From: Verrucomicrobiaceae bacterium
Lineage (GTDB): Bacteria > Verrucomicrobiota > Verrucomicrobiia > Chthoniobacterales > Chthoniobacteraceae
DNA length: 64,000 bases
Assembly: GCA_005791535.1 (NCBI GenBank)
Contig: SXWH01000157.1
Location: 1-64,000, forward strand
Direction: 5' to 3'
Both the position numbers and the translations under genes were made by a program. The notes under the pieces were generated by a model. That model was not told the DNA's origin. It made no database searches and worked only from the letters and a program-made list of their open reading frames with translations. This document shows, piece by piece, positions 18,501 through 27,472 of this stretch. The first letter of the stretch is position 1. Every line of letters begins with the position of its first letter.

Positions 18501-19342
18501 GAAATGGCGGCGACATTCGCGGAATCGCGGTCACCGATTCCTGGCAGACGCAGTTCCAGTTCATCCCGGGCGATGGCGGAAATGCGACCGGGCCGAACCT
18601 TGGCGGCAACGGCGGCGCGGCGAGCGGCATCACACTCAAAGCACCGAACGCCAGCGCGGAGATTTACAGCGGCGACGGCGGGAACGGCGGCACCAGCGGC
18701 GGCGGCGGAATCGGTGGCATCATTACGAAAGTCAGCGGCATCATCGCACGTGGAGTCATCCACGCAGGAAACGGTGGCGATGCGACGAACTCGGCAGGCG
18801 GCGCAGGCGGAACCGTGGAAGACAATGCACTCACCGTCACTCAATTCCTCCACCGTGTGCAGGCGGGCAACGGCGGCAACTCGACCAACGCGAGCGGTGG
18901 CTTGGGCGGCGACATCACGAAGCTCAAAATCAGCAGCGACATCGGAAATTTCAGCCGCACCTTCGGCTCGACGAACAACGACGCCGGCGGACTCGTCGCC
19001 GGACTCGGCGGGAACAACAACGCTGCGGGCAACGGCAGTGTTTCGTTCGTCACCGCCGGACGCATCGCGGCGATCTTCGCGGGCTTCCAAAGCGGCAACG
19101 GCAGCAATCAGTCCGCCGTCGCCAGCATCGCAAACATCACCGCCCGCGTCATCGGCGCGGACCTCGACGGCGATGAAACGTTCGACTTCGTGAACTCCGG
19201 AACAGCGGGCTTCCAACTCGGCACAAGCGACTTCGCGCAGGACGGTCTCGTGATCGTCTTCGCGGGTGGCCTCGATGAAGACACCGTGAAAGCCACACCG
19301 CTCAAAGTCGTGACGGTCACGCCGCCAAACATCGCAAGCTAG
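15560..19342 (+). CDS. glycine-rich tandem-repeat surface protein (LEPR-like N-terminus)
   Basis: 1260 residues. The N-terminus, MKHIEILESRIAPAA, resembles the short LEPR/LESR motif at the start of large PVC surface proteins. Residues ~30-200 form a leading domain. From ~210 to ~1150 there are about 27 repeats of 31-39 residues. Each has the form GG-x-(I/V), short hydrophobic strands, then a glycine turn such as GGxGGxxxxGxGG. This pattern suggests a beta-solenoid. A non-repeat tail contains an Asp-rich DLDGDETFDF segment. The ATG at 15560 has AAGGA about 10 bases upstream; a GTG three codons earlier is possible. An adhesive or envelope role is inferred. Confidence 0.8.
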   Translation: MKHIEILESRIAPAATYFVSPLSQAITVDGDNATDTAAEISARNAAGASSAALLEAGDRIVFDADSDGVADVGEQVFLTIAAGKAMAFFYDENGSGGIELNEFSGLAVGDGFSGAIGTDVGTVVTMLDTAGNYTNGALQPASIAKLTVKGAVYLDVLAGGSIANVSIGEPLHKKYSSRSAEAIATGTSAVGRSLFLGGTNMTSSFSLPLGSDGGSITNLTITGGVSFITTGNGSNGGDGGDISGVKLRQPTSFLTVRTGNGGTSTAEAAGDGGTIEKFMMIAGYVNNVVFDAGEGANNAGAGTGGHGGSLRDITATILSQGGSNSVQFFGGAGGPAVSGAAGSGGSITNLKLNSINGTLDGAVVIAGNGANSNSGAGGNGGALDKIALSLGEVQNATVLASGEGGNGGTGGEGGNVTGLAVKAKLLTALQMVTGRGGDGATQVGKGGSFIAPKITVDVASYIQFEAARGGGSTGAPGATTDGAAGGSIVKPALALKFLNGPLVMSAGPGGSGATNNGDGGAGGSVDAPVIKATSLGGAVALSGGNGGSGFGTGAGGAGGAVKGAAISAGFVSSISLNGGTGAGGAKSGAGGNVEGLKFSATMMTGSVGIYGGDGGSAQGANPAGAGGSVIKNSITVSDFITSEISIAGGTGGDAGGTGTGGTGGAIVGNLIKVGRAADELNLDGGSGGFSNNGAGGNAGSVTSNSITVTQSLNEMYVNSQRSRGGDGPTGGGDGSSVSGLTLNLNLFRDVEVNGGKGGDGSSGPGGDGGSMTGISLKGNADDGSISFYGGHGGAATLAGGAGGAVMNAKMALLGGELEGFEVYGGQAGNGSNTPGVGGAVDGISFNGGRELYTAYIGLFGGTGGQATNGTGGDGGAAARIALTTLGSLEYFDVYAGDGGLGTLGTGGDGGVVEAVNVTLTGGLTDGATIQAGNGANGGLAGGDGGQVRNSAFTIARGNGSEVEFSGGGGGNGVAGGGATAGNGGDIRGIAVTDSWQTQFQFIPGDGGNATGPNLGGNGGAASGITLKAPNASAEIYSGDGGNGGTSGGGGIGGIITKVSGIIARGVIHAGNGGDATNSAGGAGGTVEDNALTVTQFLHRVQAGNGGNSTNASGGLGGDITKLKISSDIGNFSRTFGSTNNDAGGLVAGLGGNNNAAGNGSVSFVTAGRIAAIFAGFQSGNGSNQSAVASIANITARVIGADLDGDETFDFVNSGTAGFQLGTSDFAQDGLVIVFAGGLDEDTVKATPLKVVTVTPPNIAS

Positions 19343-19511
19343 CGGGCGAGAGTTGCGGACGGCCCGCCCCGTATCAGGCAGTGCCGTTGAGCGTAAGCCG
19401 TTGGCGGAGAAGCTACGGAATTTCGTATGAAATGGAAGCCGCGGAACCGTTGTCAAAACGACCGGATTCGCCCTTGTCTCATGGTCGAATCGGCTTACGT
19501 TCCCGCCGCTT

Positions 19512-22500
19512 ATGACCCGGAACTTTCCCGCCGCCATCCTCGCCCTCGTATCGCTCGCGCTCCCAATGCGTGCTGCGATCGTCGCGTCCGTGGACGTCAA
19601 TGACGCCCTCGACACACCGACGGATACAGCATCCGGCTTTGCCAGCTATGTCCTGAGCGACAACACGCTGACGATTGGCGGCTACACCGTGGACATCAAC
19701 CCGGCATCCGGAGCGGCGCTCGACGATGTCCGCCGCACGACGCCCGTGAACGGCGGGTCGCTAACGCTCGGCGCGGTGTACCGCGACTCCATCTTCGCGC
19801 TCGGAGATAACACGGCGAATTTCTACCGCGTGGGACTCGACGCGGTCATTGGCGGACTTACGCCGGGGAAAAAATATACCATCACTGCCTGGAGTTTCGA
19901 CAGCGGGTCCACGGGCGCACGAACCAGCGACTGGAGCATCCTCGGGCTCGGCGGGCCGCAGTTTGCCGCGAACAACTATACGTTCGACGGCGCGACGCTG
20001 CCGACGACCGACACCGCGAACCGCTTTTCCGTGACAGCCTACGCCGACACGAATGGTACGCTGATTCTGCGCGGACGTCCCGGCCAACAGTCGGCGACGA
20101 ACAGCGTCTTCCTGAACGGATTCACTGTGGACGAACTTGCCGGCGCGCCCGTGGCGGCAGCGACCTTGCTGGCATTGGATTTTGGAGAGCGTGGCGGTGC
20201 TGGCGCAGCGGACGTCATGGCGGGATTTCAGGAGTTTTTGCTTACCGGCGCGTTCTCGGGAACAGGCACCGCAGCGAATCCGCAATCAACACCGTCTGTT
20301 CGCACATTCGGAGCGCATACAGTAACACTCACTCCGGTAAACACGACTGTTGATGACCGTCCGCGAACGACGCCCGCAAACTCCGGTGCCTTCACAGAAT
20401 CCCTCCTATTAAAAGACGTGGTATTCGCAAACACCACAACGAATCTCAATCCGGGCCTCGACGTAAGCATTGGGGGCCTAGCTGCGGGCGCAACCTATCT
20501 CGTGGAGGTTTGGTCCTTTGACAGCGGCAGCGCCGGAAGTGTTCGAACGAGCGACTGGACTGTAAACGGCGCGACGCTGTGGGATGACTACGGCTTTAAC
20601 GGCGCGAATCTTCCGACGACCAACTCGGATTACAAAATGACCGGCGCATTCGCCGCGAACGCGAGCGGGCAGCTTGTCATCAGCGCGAGAAGCGTTCTCA
20701 ACAGTCCAAACGTCTTTCTCAATGCCCTCCGCATTTCCTCACTCACAGCACCGCCGGTCGTCGATTTCGGGCGGCCAATTATCAGCGAGTTCATGGCGGA
20801 GAACTCCAACGGCATCACCGACGAGGATGGCGACACGAGCGACTGGATCGAAATCTGGAACACCACGACGAGCACGCTGAACCTAGCAGGCTGGACGCTT
20901 TCCGACGATCCGCTCCTGCCCGCGAAATGGATATTCCCAGCGGGAGCGACGGTTCCCTCGCAGGGCTTCCTGCGCGTTTGGGCTTCGACCAAGAACCGCA
21001 CAGCGAATCCCGGCGCGCTGCATACGAACTTCGCGCTCGATAAAGACCCGGGCGGTTATCTGGCGCTCCGGCAACCGGGCGGCACGATCGCCTCCGAGTT
21101 CACAAACATTCCCGGCCAGCGAGCAAATGTGAGCTACGGCGGCTTCGGCAGCACCGAGCCGCAGACCATCGGGTATTTCTCGCCATCCACTCCCCTCCTC
21201 CAAAACACGGTCGCACCGGTGCCAGGCTTTGTCGCGGATACAGTGTTCAGCGTGAAGCGCGGCTTTTTCACCACCGCGCAGAATGTGCTGATCACCTGCG
21301 CCACACCCGGCGCGACCATCTACTACACAACCGACGGCAGCGAGCCCACCACAGCGAGCGCTGTGGTACCGGGCGCCGGCATTCCGGTCACGACGACCAC
21401 AGTGCTGCGCGCGAAAGCATTCGCCCCGCCTCTAGCAGCAAGCAACACCGACACGCAGACGTACATTTTTAACGCCCACGTCCAGAACCAGCCGATCGCA
21501 CCACCGGGATGGCCGGCGACCTGGGGCACGAATAGCGAAGTGGGTACGAACAATGGCGGGAACACTACCGTCATCGCGGATTACGAAATGGATCCGAACG
21601 TGGTAAACACGACACTAGCGGGATACAGCGTGCAGGATGCCCTGGCCGCGCTTCCCGCGCTTTCGATTGTGATGAATCCTTCCGACTTCCTCGGCTCTGC
21701 AGGCATCTATCAGAACCCGCAGAGCATCGGTGCGGCATGGGAGAAAGCGTGCTCGTTTGAATATCTGGAAACGGCCGGCGGAGGAGTGAAAACAAACTGC
21801 GGAATTGCAGTTCATGGCAACTCGTCACGCCGTCCGTTCCGGATGCAGAAACACTCGTTCCGGCTCTCCTTCCGCTCGGAATACGGCGACGGACAGCTCG
21901 ACTACAAGCTGTTCGACGACACAACTGTGAAGCAGTTCAACAAGCTCGTTCTCCATGCGACGTTCCCCGATGGCTGGGGCATGGCGAGCTGGGACAATGC
22001 GCGGTATCGCCCGGAAACAGCCGTTGTTTTCCGCGACCTTTTTATGAAGGACACGCTGGCCGACATGGGCGGTCAGCGCATCAGCGGCCGATTCGTACAC
22101 CTGTACATCAACGGCCTGTATTGGGGAGTTTACGAACTCGGCGAACGCGTTGACGACAACTGGTGCGCAGATCACTTCGGCGGATTGAGCGTCGATTGGG
22201 ACGTCATCGCTCCCGATACAACGACATCGGTGCAGATCAAATCCGGGAACCTCACGGCGTGGACGAATCTCGCGAATCTCGTGCTCACTCCGGACCTCTC
22301 GATTCAGGCAAATTATGATGCCGTCGCGGCCGTCGTGGATCTCGAAAACTTCGCCGATTACTACCTTCTGCACATTCATGCCGATGCCGAGGACTGGCCG
22401 CACCACAACGGCTACGCTTATCGGAACCGCGTGCAGGCCGGCTCCAAATGGCGCTTTTTGGAATGGGATCAGGCCATCGCATTCGACCCGCTCGTTCTGG

Positions 22501-24044
22501 TGGACCGCTTCTCCGTCGGAGCGACAAATACCGCAGGAAACGCCAACGCAGCGCTGACGCTAGGCGTATTGTATCAAAAACTGCGTGCAAGCGCCGAGTT
22601 CCGCCTTCTCCTCGCGGACCGAGCACGGAAGCATCTCTTCAACGGCGGCGCCCTTGCGCTCTCCGTCGAGCAGGCGCGATGGCAGGCTCATGCCAGCCTT
22701 TTGGATAAGGCGATCGTCGCGGAAAGCGCACGTTGGGGCGACACTGCGGACACGACGCGGTATTTCAATGGGACGACCAGTTGGACTCCGATTCCGGCAA
22801 ATGCCACGCTGAAACGCGAGACACACTGGCTGCCGCAGGTGAACTTGGTGAAGGATTCCCACATGCCCGCGCTGCACAATCTGGCGAACAGCTACGCGAC
22901 CATCACCGAACTCCGGTCGCAGTCGCCGAAACTGTATCCCGCGACCAATGCACCGGATTTTGGACAGTTTGGTGGGAATGTACCGAACAACTACGCACTG
23001 ACGATCACAGCGGCCGCTGGGCAGATTTACTACACCACCAACGGGACCGACCCGCGGACCGCGTACACCGGGGCACCGGCGGGTACGCTTTACGCCGGCC
23101 CGGTCACCCTCACCGCCACAGGAGTCGTGAAGGCCCGCGCGTTAAACGGCGGCGAATGGAGCGCTCTCACAGAGGCTACATTCATCGTCGGCACTGCCGC
23201 ATCGGCGGCAAATCTCACGGTCACCGAACTGAACTACAATCCCGCGCCGGGCGACGAAGAGTTCATCGAACTTATGAACGTGAGTGGAGGAACCATCGAC
23301 CTCACCGGCGTGTCGTTCGAGGGAATCACATACACTTTCGCAAGCGGCACACTTTTGAATCCCGGCTCACGCATTTGCGTCGCGCGCGATGTGACCGCGT
23401 TCACCACGCGCTACGGAGCAGGGCCACGCGTGGTCGGACCGTATGCCGGCGCGCTCGACAACACCGGCGAGGAAATCGCCGTCATCGCCGCGAACGGTGC
23501 GGACATCATCCGCTTTTCCTATAACGACAAAGCCCCGTGGCCGACCGCAGCGGATGGCACCGGGCGTTCGCTCGTCCTCCGGCAACCATCTGCGGGAAAC
23601 AATACCACCGCATTCATGAGCGCCGGCGCAAACTGGCGGAGCAGCACGGCAAACGGAGGCAATCCGGGCGTAGGCGACAGCGTGGCATTTTCCGGAACGC
23701 CGCTCGCCGATGCCGATGGGGATGGCCTCGCTGCGATTTTTGAATACGCGCTTCTCCGCAGCGATTTCTCACCGAGCGACGGCACGATGCCTGCGGCTGT
23801 CGTTGAAACGCTCACGATCGGCGGCATTCCGGGCCAGTATCTCACGCTGACGATTCCAGTGAACCCCGCTGGCGACAGCGTCATAGTCACCGGCGAGTAT
23901 TCGGGCGACCTCACGCAGCCATGGCAGCCTGCCACATACATCGGCGAAATCGTCAATGGCGCACAGGTATCGCGGAAGTGGCGCGCACCAGTGCCGGTGA
24001 CCGGCACGCAGTTCCTGCGCATCCGAGCCACCTACACACCGTAG
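19512..24044 (+). CDS. large secreted lamin-tail / chitobiase-C / CotH domain protein
   Basis: 1510 residues with an N-terminal signal peptide. Order: two similar ~200-residue modules (about 25-215 and 218-412, each with a WSFDSGS.G.RTSDW core); a lamin-tail domain (~419-530, ISEFMAENS..DWIEIWN); a chitobiase C-terminal-like module (~571-650, TIYYTTDGSEPT); a CotH-like region (~709-1080, KHSFRLSFRSEYGDG and FLEWDQAIAFDP); a second chitobiase-like module (~1147-1225, IYYTTNGTDPRT); a second lamin-tail domain (~1229-1350); and an Asp-rich plus beta tail. CotH proteins can be protein kinases, but activity is unproven here. Probably an extracellular structural or carbohydrate-binding protein. Confidence 0.85.
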   Translation: MTRNFPAAILALVSLALPMRAAIVASVDVNDALDTPTDTASGFASYVLSDNTLTIGGYTVDINPASGAALDDVRRTTPVNGGSLTLGAVYRDSIFALGDNTANFYRVGLDAVIGGLTPGKKYTITAWSFDSGSTGARTSDWSILGLGGPQFAANNYTFDGATLPTTDTANRFSVTAYADTNGTLILRGRPGQQSATNSVFLNGFTVDELAGAPVAAATLLALDFGERGGAGAADVMAGFQEFLLTGAFSGTGTAANPQSTPSVRTFGAHTVTLTPVNTTVDDRPRTTPANSGAFTESLLLKDVVFANTTTNLNPGLDVSIGGLAAGATYLVEVWSFDSGSAGSVRTSDWTVNGATLWDDYGFNGANLPTTNSDYKMTGAFAANASGQLVISARSVLNSPNVFLNALRISSLTAPPVVDFGRPIISEFMAENSNGITDEDGDTSDWIEIWNTTTSTLNLAGWTLSDDPLLPAKWIFPAGATVPSQGFLRVWASTKNRTANPGALHTNFALDKDPGGYLALRQPGGTIASEFTNIPGQRANVSYGGFGSTEPQTIGYFSPSTPLLQNTVAPVPGFVADTVFSVKRGFFTTAQNVLITCATPGATIYYTTDGSEPTTASAVVPGAGIPVTTTTVLRAKAFAPPLAASNTDTQTYIFNAHVQNQPIAPPGWPATWGTNSEVGTNNGGNTTVIADYEMDPNVVNTTLAGYSVQDALAALPALSIVMNPSDFLGSAGIYQNPQSIGAAWEKACSFEYLETAGGGVKTNCGIAVHGNSSRRPFRMQKHSFRLSFRSEYGDGQLDYKLFDDTTVKQFNKLVLHATFPDGWGMASWDNARYRPETAVVFRDLFMKDTLADMGGQRISGRFVHLYINGLYWGVYELGERVDDNWCADHFGGLSVDWDVIAPDTTTSVQIKSGNLTAWTNLANLVLTPDLSIQANYDAVAAVVDLENFADYYLLHIHADAEDWPHHNGYAYRNRVQAGSKWRFLEWDQAIAFDPLVLVDRFSVGATNTAGNANAALTLGVLYQKLRASAEFRLLLADRARKHLFNGGALALSVEQARWQAHASLLDKAIVAESARWGDTADTTRYFNGTTSWTPIPANATLKRETHWLPQVNLVKDSHMPALHNLANSYATITELRSQSPKLYPATNAPDFGQFGGNVPNNYALTITAAAGQIYYTTNGTDPRTAYTGAPAGTLYAGPVTLTATGVVKARALNGGEWSALTEATFIVGTAASAANLTVTELNYNPAPGDEEFIELMNVSGGTIDLTGVSFEGITYTFASGTLLNPGSRICVARDVTAFTTRYGAGPRVVGPYAGALDNTGEEIAVIAANGADIIRFSYNDKAPWPTAADGTGRSLVLRQPSAGNNTTAFMSAGANWRSSTANGGNPGVGDSVAFSGTPLADADGDGLAAIFEYALLRSDFSPSDGTMPAAVVETLTIGGIPGQYLTLTIPVNPAGDSVIVTGEYSGDLTQPWQPATYIGEIVNGAQVSRKWRAPVPVTGTQFLRIRATYTP

Positions 24045-24050
24045 CAGCCG

Positions 24051-24662
24051 CTATTTCCCGAGCGCGGCGAGCTGGCGATTGTGCAGCTTCGAAAGCAAGA
24101 CAACTGCGCAGATTGCACCGACTCCTGCGAGAAACATGTCGCTTTGTGTGTCCCAGACATCGCCTTGTGTACCGAGAAACGAGTCGGACGCCTCGCCGAG
24201 AATCAACGCCGTGGCCCATTCGATCAATTCGTAGACCGCGCTGATGGCGAGACAGACGCATACAATCAAAAAGTGGAGCCATCCCCGCTTCGCAACCACG
24301 TGCAGTCGGAGGAAAATCTCCCGCGCAATCATCGCAGGCACAAAGCCCTGCGCCAGGTGCCCCAGCCGGTCATAATGATTTCGCGACAGCCCAAAGTAAT
24401 CGCGCACCCAGTCGCCCGCAGGCACGAGCGCGTACGTGTACTTCCCACCTACCGCGAGAATGATCATATGGAAGCCGATGAGCACCGTCACAAGCGGCGT
24501 GAGCGGAAACCTCCGCCATGTTGCGAACAACACGGCGAGACCAACAAATGCCGGCAACACTTCCATGAACCAAGTCAGCCTATCGAATGGAGCAACGCCC
24601 GACCAGGCCAGTACCATAAGCACCGGAACGAGCACGCAAACTTGCCATTTCTCGCGGTTCAT
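24051..24662 (-). CDS. DUF2238 (YjdF-like) inner membrane protein
   Basis: 203 residues with about six hydrophobic segments. The DUF2238 pattern is clear: GKYTYALVPAGDWV, NHYDRLGHLAQGFVPAMIAREI, YELIEWATALILG and DTQSDMFLAGVGA. The family is found in E. coli as YjdF and its function is unknown to me. The ATG at 24662 begins MNREKWQV, directly before the first membrane segment; the 35 earlier codons of the open frame overlap the toxin gene and are not membrane-like. It converges on the large CotH gene with only a few bases between stops. Confidence 0.87.
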   Translation of the reverse strand: MNREKWQVCVLVPVLMVLAWSGVAPFDRLTWFMEVLPAFVGLAVLFATWRRFPLTPLVTVLIGFHMIILAVGGKYTYALVPAGDWVRDYFGLSRNHYDRLGHLAQGFVPAMIAREIFLRLHVVAKRGWLHFLIVCVCLAISAVYELIEWATALILGEASDSFLGTQGDVWDTQSDMFLAGVGAICAVVLLSKLHNRQLAALGK

Positions 24663-24669
24663 AAGCGGC

Positions 24670-25065
24670 TCATACGATCCGGTCGGTGGCAGTGACTTCG
24701 GGGATTTGCGAAAAGTGATCATCAAGCGTGAGCACCACTGCGCCGATTCGTCGCGCGCAGCAGGCAATCACGATATCCGTGAGCGGAAGGTTGATCCCTT
24801 GCCGGTCGAGCGTCCACGCCATCCTTTCGGCCTCCAGCCAAAGCCGGTTATCGGTCGTAACATTCAGCATCACATCCCACACTTTGTGAAACTTCTTCAA
24901 GACCGACGTCTCGCGAATCCCCCGCCCCACTTCAGCACGCACAACGCCGCAGATCGCCACGTCGCGAACCAGCGCGATCGGCTCTAATTCCTTCAGCGGA
25001 TTCCGTCCACGCCGCATCGCACTGATGTACCAACAGCTATCGACGAGAACGGGGCTTGGTTGCAT
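24670..25065 (-). CDS. VapC-like PIN-domain toxin
   Basis: 131-residue PIN-domain RNase, the toxin of a type II toxin-antitoxin pair. Expected acidic residues are visible: Asp9 in VLVDSCWYI, Glu45 in RAEVGRG, Asp97 in LPLTDIVIA and Asp115/116 in TLDDHF. These would hold the metal that cleaves RNA. The ATG at 25065 overlaps the end of the antitoxin gene by 29 bases, which is typical translational coupling. The longer open frame lies inside the antitoxin and was rejected. Confidence 0.88.
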   Translation of the reverse strand: MQPSPVLVDSCWYISAMRRGRNPLKELEPIALVRDVAICGVVRAEVGRGIRETSVLKKFHKVWDVMLNVTTDNRLWLEAERMAWTLDRQGINLPLTDIVIACCARRIGAVVLTLDDHFSQIPEVTATDRIV

Positions 25066-25303
25066 ACTTCGCACGTTCCTCGGCAGCGCGGGCTGCAAGT
25101 TCTTCAACGCCGGGATCTTCCCAAGCGTTTGCAAGCTCCTCTGGAGTGAGCGAGATTTCATCACTCCGGAGGACTTCGATGAGTCTGTATCGTCGGTCCA
25201 TTTCTCTCAATGCGTTGTGGATTGCTTCGGTTTTGGTTCTGGCACCCGTGCTGCGCTGAACACGGTCGAGCAGTTTTCCATCAATATTGAGGGTGAGCTT
25301 CAT
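25037..25303 (-). CDS. VapB-like antitoxin
   Basis: 88 residues. MKLTLNIDGKLLDRVQ followed by TKTEAIHNALREMDRRYRL has the ribbon-helix-helix look of VapB-type antitoxins; the rest is an acidic helical tail (LTPEELANAWEDPGVEELAARA) expected to wrap the toxin. The ATG at 25303 is the family-like start. It precedes and overlaps the PIN toxin gene. A perfect palindrome 10 bases upstream is the probable autoregulatory operator. Confidence 0.85.
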   Translation of the reverse strand: MKLTLNIDGKLLDRVQRSTGARTKTEAIHNALREMDRRYRLIEVLRSDEISLTPEELANAWEDPGVEELAARAAEERAKYATKPRSRR

Positions 25304-25312
25304 ACGCACAAA

Positions 25313-25331
25313 ATACATATTCTATATGTAT
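25313..25331. promoter_or_regulatory. palindromic operator upstream of the toxin-antitoxin pair
   Basis: Perfect inverted repeat ATACATAT-TCT-ATATGTAT, placed 10 bases before the antitoxin ATG. Its AT-rich sequence stands out in this GC-rich region. VapB-type antitoxins commonly bind such sites to repress their own operon, so this is the likely operator and may overlap the -10 element. The palindrome is seen; binding is inferred. Confidence 0.75.
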
Positions 25332-25372
25332 GCGCAACGACATAGTTCCCACAGCTGTTTTTTCCTAGAAGC

Positions 25373-27403
25373 TCAAATCTTCCCGAGCAGATCGAAAATC
25401 GCGCCAAACTTGGCGGCCGCCTTTTCCTCGGTGACCGGCGCATTGAGGATTTCCCCCACATCCCGATGTTCAATCAGCTCCGGATCGAGTTCCTTCAAAA
25501 AGCTGCTCGAAATACAGGGCACGATGCTGCCGTACTTCGCACGCTGACGGCACCACGTGAGCGCTAGCGTCTTCTGCGCGCGGGTGATTCCGACATAGAG
25601 CAAGCGTCGCTCTTCATCCACCGTACCTTCGAGCTTCGAGCGGTCATGCGGCAGCACACCTTCCTCCACGCCCATCAGATAAACGTGGGGAAACTCCAGA
25701 CCTTTGCTCGCGTGCAGCGTGATCAGGGTGACTCCCCCGCCCTCGTCCTCATCCTCCTCCTGATCCTGACGCAGCATCATTTCGTCGATGAATCCCTGAA
25801 GCCCCTTGTCGCTGCGCCCTTCGTAGGCTTCGAAGCTGCCGATGATATCCCGCACGCTTTTCTCGCGGTCCATCCACTCCTCGGGCGTCTTGCACGTGCG
25901 CTGCAAATCCGGAAGGTAACCACTCTCCTCGATCAGCGCGCGAAGAACGGCGGGCTGGTTTGAAAGCGGTTCGTGGAGCTTCGTTTCGAACTCGTCGAGG
26001 AAGGCGGCGAACTTCTCGATCGCGTTGCGCGTCGCCGTGCGGAGCGTCATGAGAAAGTGTTCGTCGCGTAGTGCCTTGAACACGGATGTCTTCGCGCGAA
26101 TGCTGAACTCCGTTGCCTTCTCCACGGTCGCATCGGAAATTCCTCGCGCCGGGGTGTTGATAATCCGAAGCAGCGCGACGTCATCATCGACATTCAAAAG
26201 GCAGGCGGCGTAGGCAAGAACGTCCTTCACCTCGCGCCGGTCGAAAAAGCTTTTGCCACCGATGATGCGGTAAGGTACGCGCAACCGGCGGAAGTTCTCC
26301 TCCACCTGCCGGCTTTGCGCATTCATGCGGAACAGCACTGCGAAATCCTCCCACTTCAAACCTTCCGCGGTTTTGCGCGCATTGATTTCCTCCGTGATGA
26401 ATTCAGCCTCCTGCCGATCGTCGGGCATCGCGATGATCTTCACCTTTTCGCCACCGTCCTTCGCGCTCCAGAGTTTCTTCGGACGGCGGCGTGGGTTGTT
26501 TTTGATGAGCGAGTTTGCCGTACCGAGGATGATATTCGTCGAGCGGTAGTTTTGCTCCAGCTTTACGACAGTCGGACCGGGAAAATGCGCTTCGAATTCC
26601 AGGATGTTTGAGACCTCTGCGCCGCGCCATCCGTAGATGGACTGGTCGTCATCGCCCACCACGGCGACGTTCGGGCGCGCTCCGGCAAACTCGGGAGATG
26701 CCGGATGCGGTTTGGCGAGTAATGACACGAGGTCGAGCTGGAGCCGGTTCGTGTCCTGAAACTCGTCGACCATGATGTAGCGAAAGCGCCGGAACCACCG
26801 CTCCTGAACAGTCGGGTGTTCGTTGAGCAGCTTCACCGTGAGAAGAAGCAGGTCGTCGAAATCAACCGCATTGAGCGTTTTCAATTCGGCGTTGTAACGC
26901 GCGAATACCGCGCCGATTAGCGTCTTGTCGTCCTGCGGCTCGCGCCATCCGTTGTTCTTCGCCTTGCTGATCGCGTTTTTCGCCACGTGCGGATCGAGCT
27001 TCTCATCCCGCGCGGAAATGCGGGTGATGATCTTTTTGATGAGCCCCATCTGGTCGCCCTCATCGTAGATAGAGAAGTTCTTCTTGTATCCGAGCGCCTC
27101 GATATCCTGCCGGAGAATGCGCACGCACAGCGCGTGAAACGTGGACATCGTCACCTTCTTCGCCTGCTCCTCCGGCACGAGACCGGCGAGACGCTCGCGC
27201 ATTTCCGTGGCGGCTTTATTTGTAAATGTGACCGCGAGAATGCTCTCCGGCGCGATTCCCTGACTCAGCATAAATGCCGTCCGCATCGTGATGACGCGGG
27301 TCTTGCCGCTGCCCGCGCCGGCAAGAATCAGCAGCGGGCCCTCGGTGGTGCGCACCGCGAGTTCCTGCTCGGGATTTAGATCAAAGATACGGAAGCCGGC
27401 CAT
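25373..27403 (-). CDS. UvrD/PcrA-type superfamily 1 DNA helicase
   Basis: 676-residue ATP-dependent 3'-5' DNA helicase used in repair and replication-fork restart. All main SF1A motifs are visible: AGAGSGKTRVI (I), AVTFTNKAATEM (Ia), VDEFQDTN (II), GDDDQSIYGWRGA (III), LEQNYRST (IV), TLHASKGLEFPHVYL (V) and LLYVGITRAQK (VI). Length is close to PcrA/Rep. The ATG at 27403 (MAGFRIFDLNPEQ) fits the family; 15 earlier codons are unsupported. It lies downstream of the MntR-like regulator on the same strand with a 69-base gap. Confidence 0.95.
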   Translation of the reverse strand: MAGFRIFDLNPEQELAVRTTEGPLLILAGAGSGKTRVITMRTAFMLSQGIAPESILAVTFTNKAATEMRERLAGLVPEEQAKKVTMSTFHALCVRILRQDIEALGYKKNFSIYDEGDQMGLIKKIITRISARDEKLDPHVAKNAISKAKNNGWREPQDDKTLIGAVFARYNAELKTLNAVDFDDLLLLTVKLLNEHPTVQERWFRRFRYIMVDEFQDTNRLQLDLVSLLAKPHPASPEFAGARPNVAVVGDDDQSIYGWRGAEVSNILEFEAHFPGPTVVKLEQNYRSTNIILGTANSLIKNNPRRRPKKLWSAKDGGEKVKIIAMPDDRQEAEFITEEINARKTAEGLKWEDFAVLFRMNAQSRQVEENFRRLRVPYRIIGGKSFFDRREVKDVLAYAACLLNVDDDVALLRIINTPARGISDATVEKATEFSIRAKTSVFKALRDEHFLMTLRTATRNAIEKFAAFLDEFETKLHEPLSNQPAVLRALIEESGYLPDLQRTCKTPEEWMDREKSVRDIIGSFEAYEGRSDKGLQGFIDEMMLRQDQEEDEDEGGGVTLITLHASKGLEFPHVYLMGVEEGVLPHDRSKLEGTVDEERRLLYVGITRAQKTLALTWCRQRAKYGSIVPCISSSFLKELDPELIEHRDVGEILNAPVTEEKAAAKFGAIFDLLGKI

Positions 27404-27472
27404 TCGTGAAAGACCCGCGAGACAAGCGGTGCGAGCTCCCGCCCGCAAGAGAATGTTCGCCCGTTTGTGCGC

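Noticed and set aside
16190-18950. Possible CRISPR-like or minisatellite array
   Set aside because: The ~105-base periodicity is protein-coding and diverged, without identical repeats or unique spacers.
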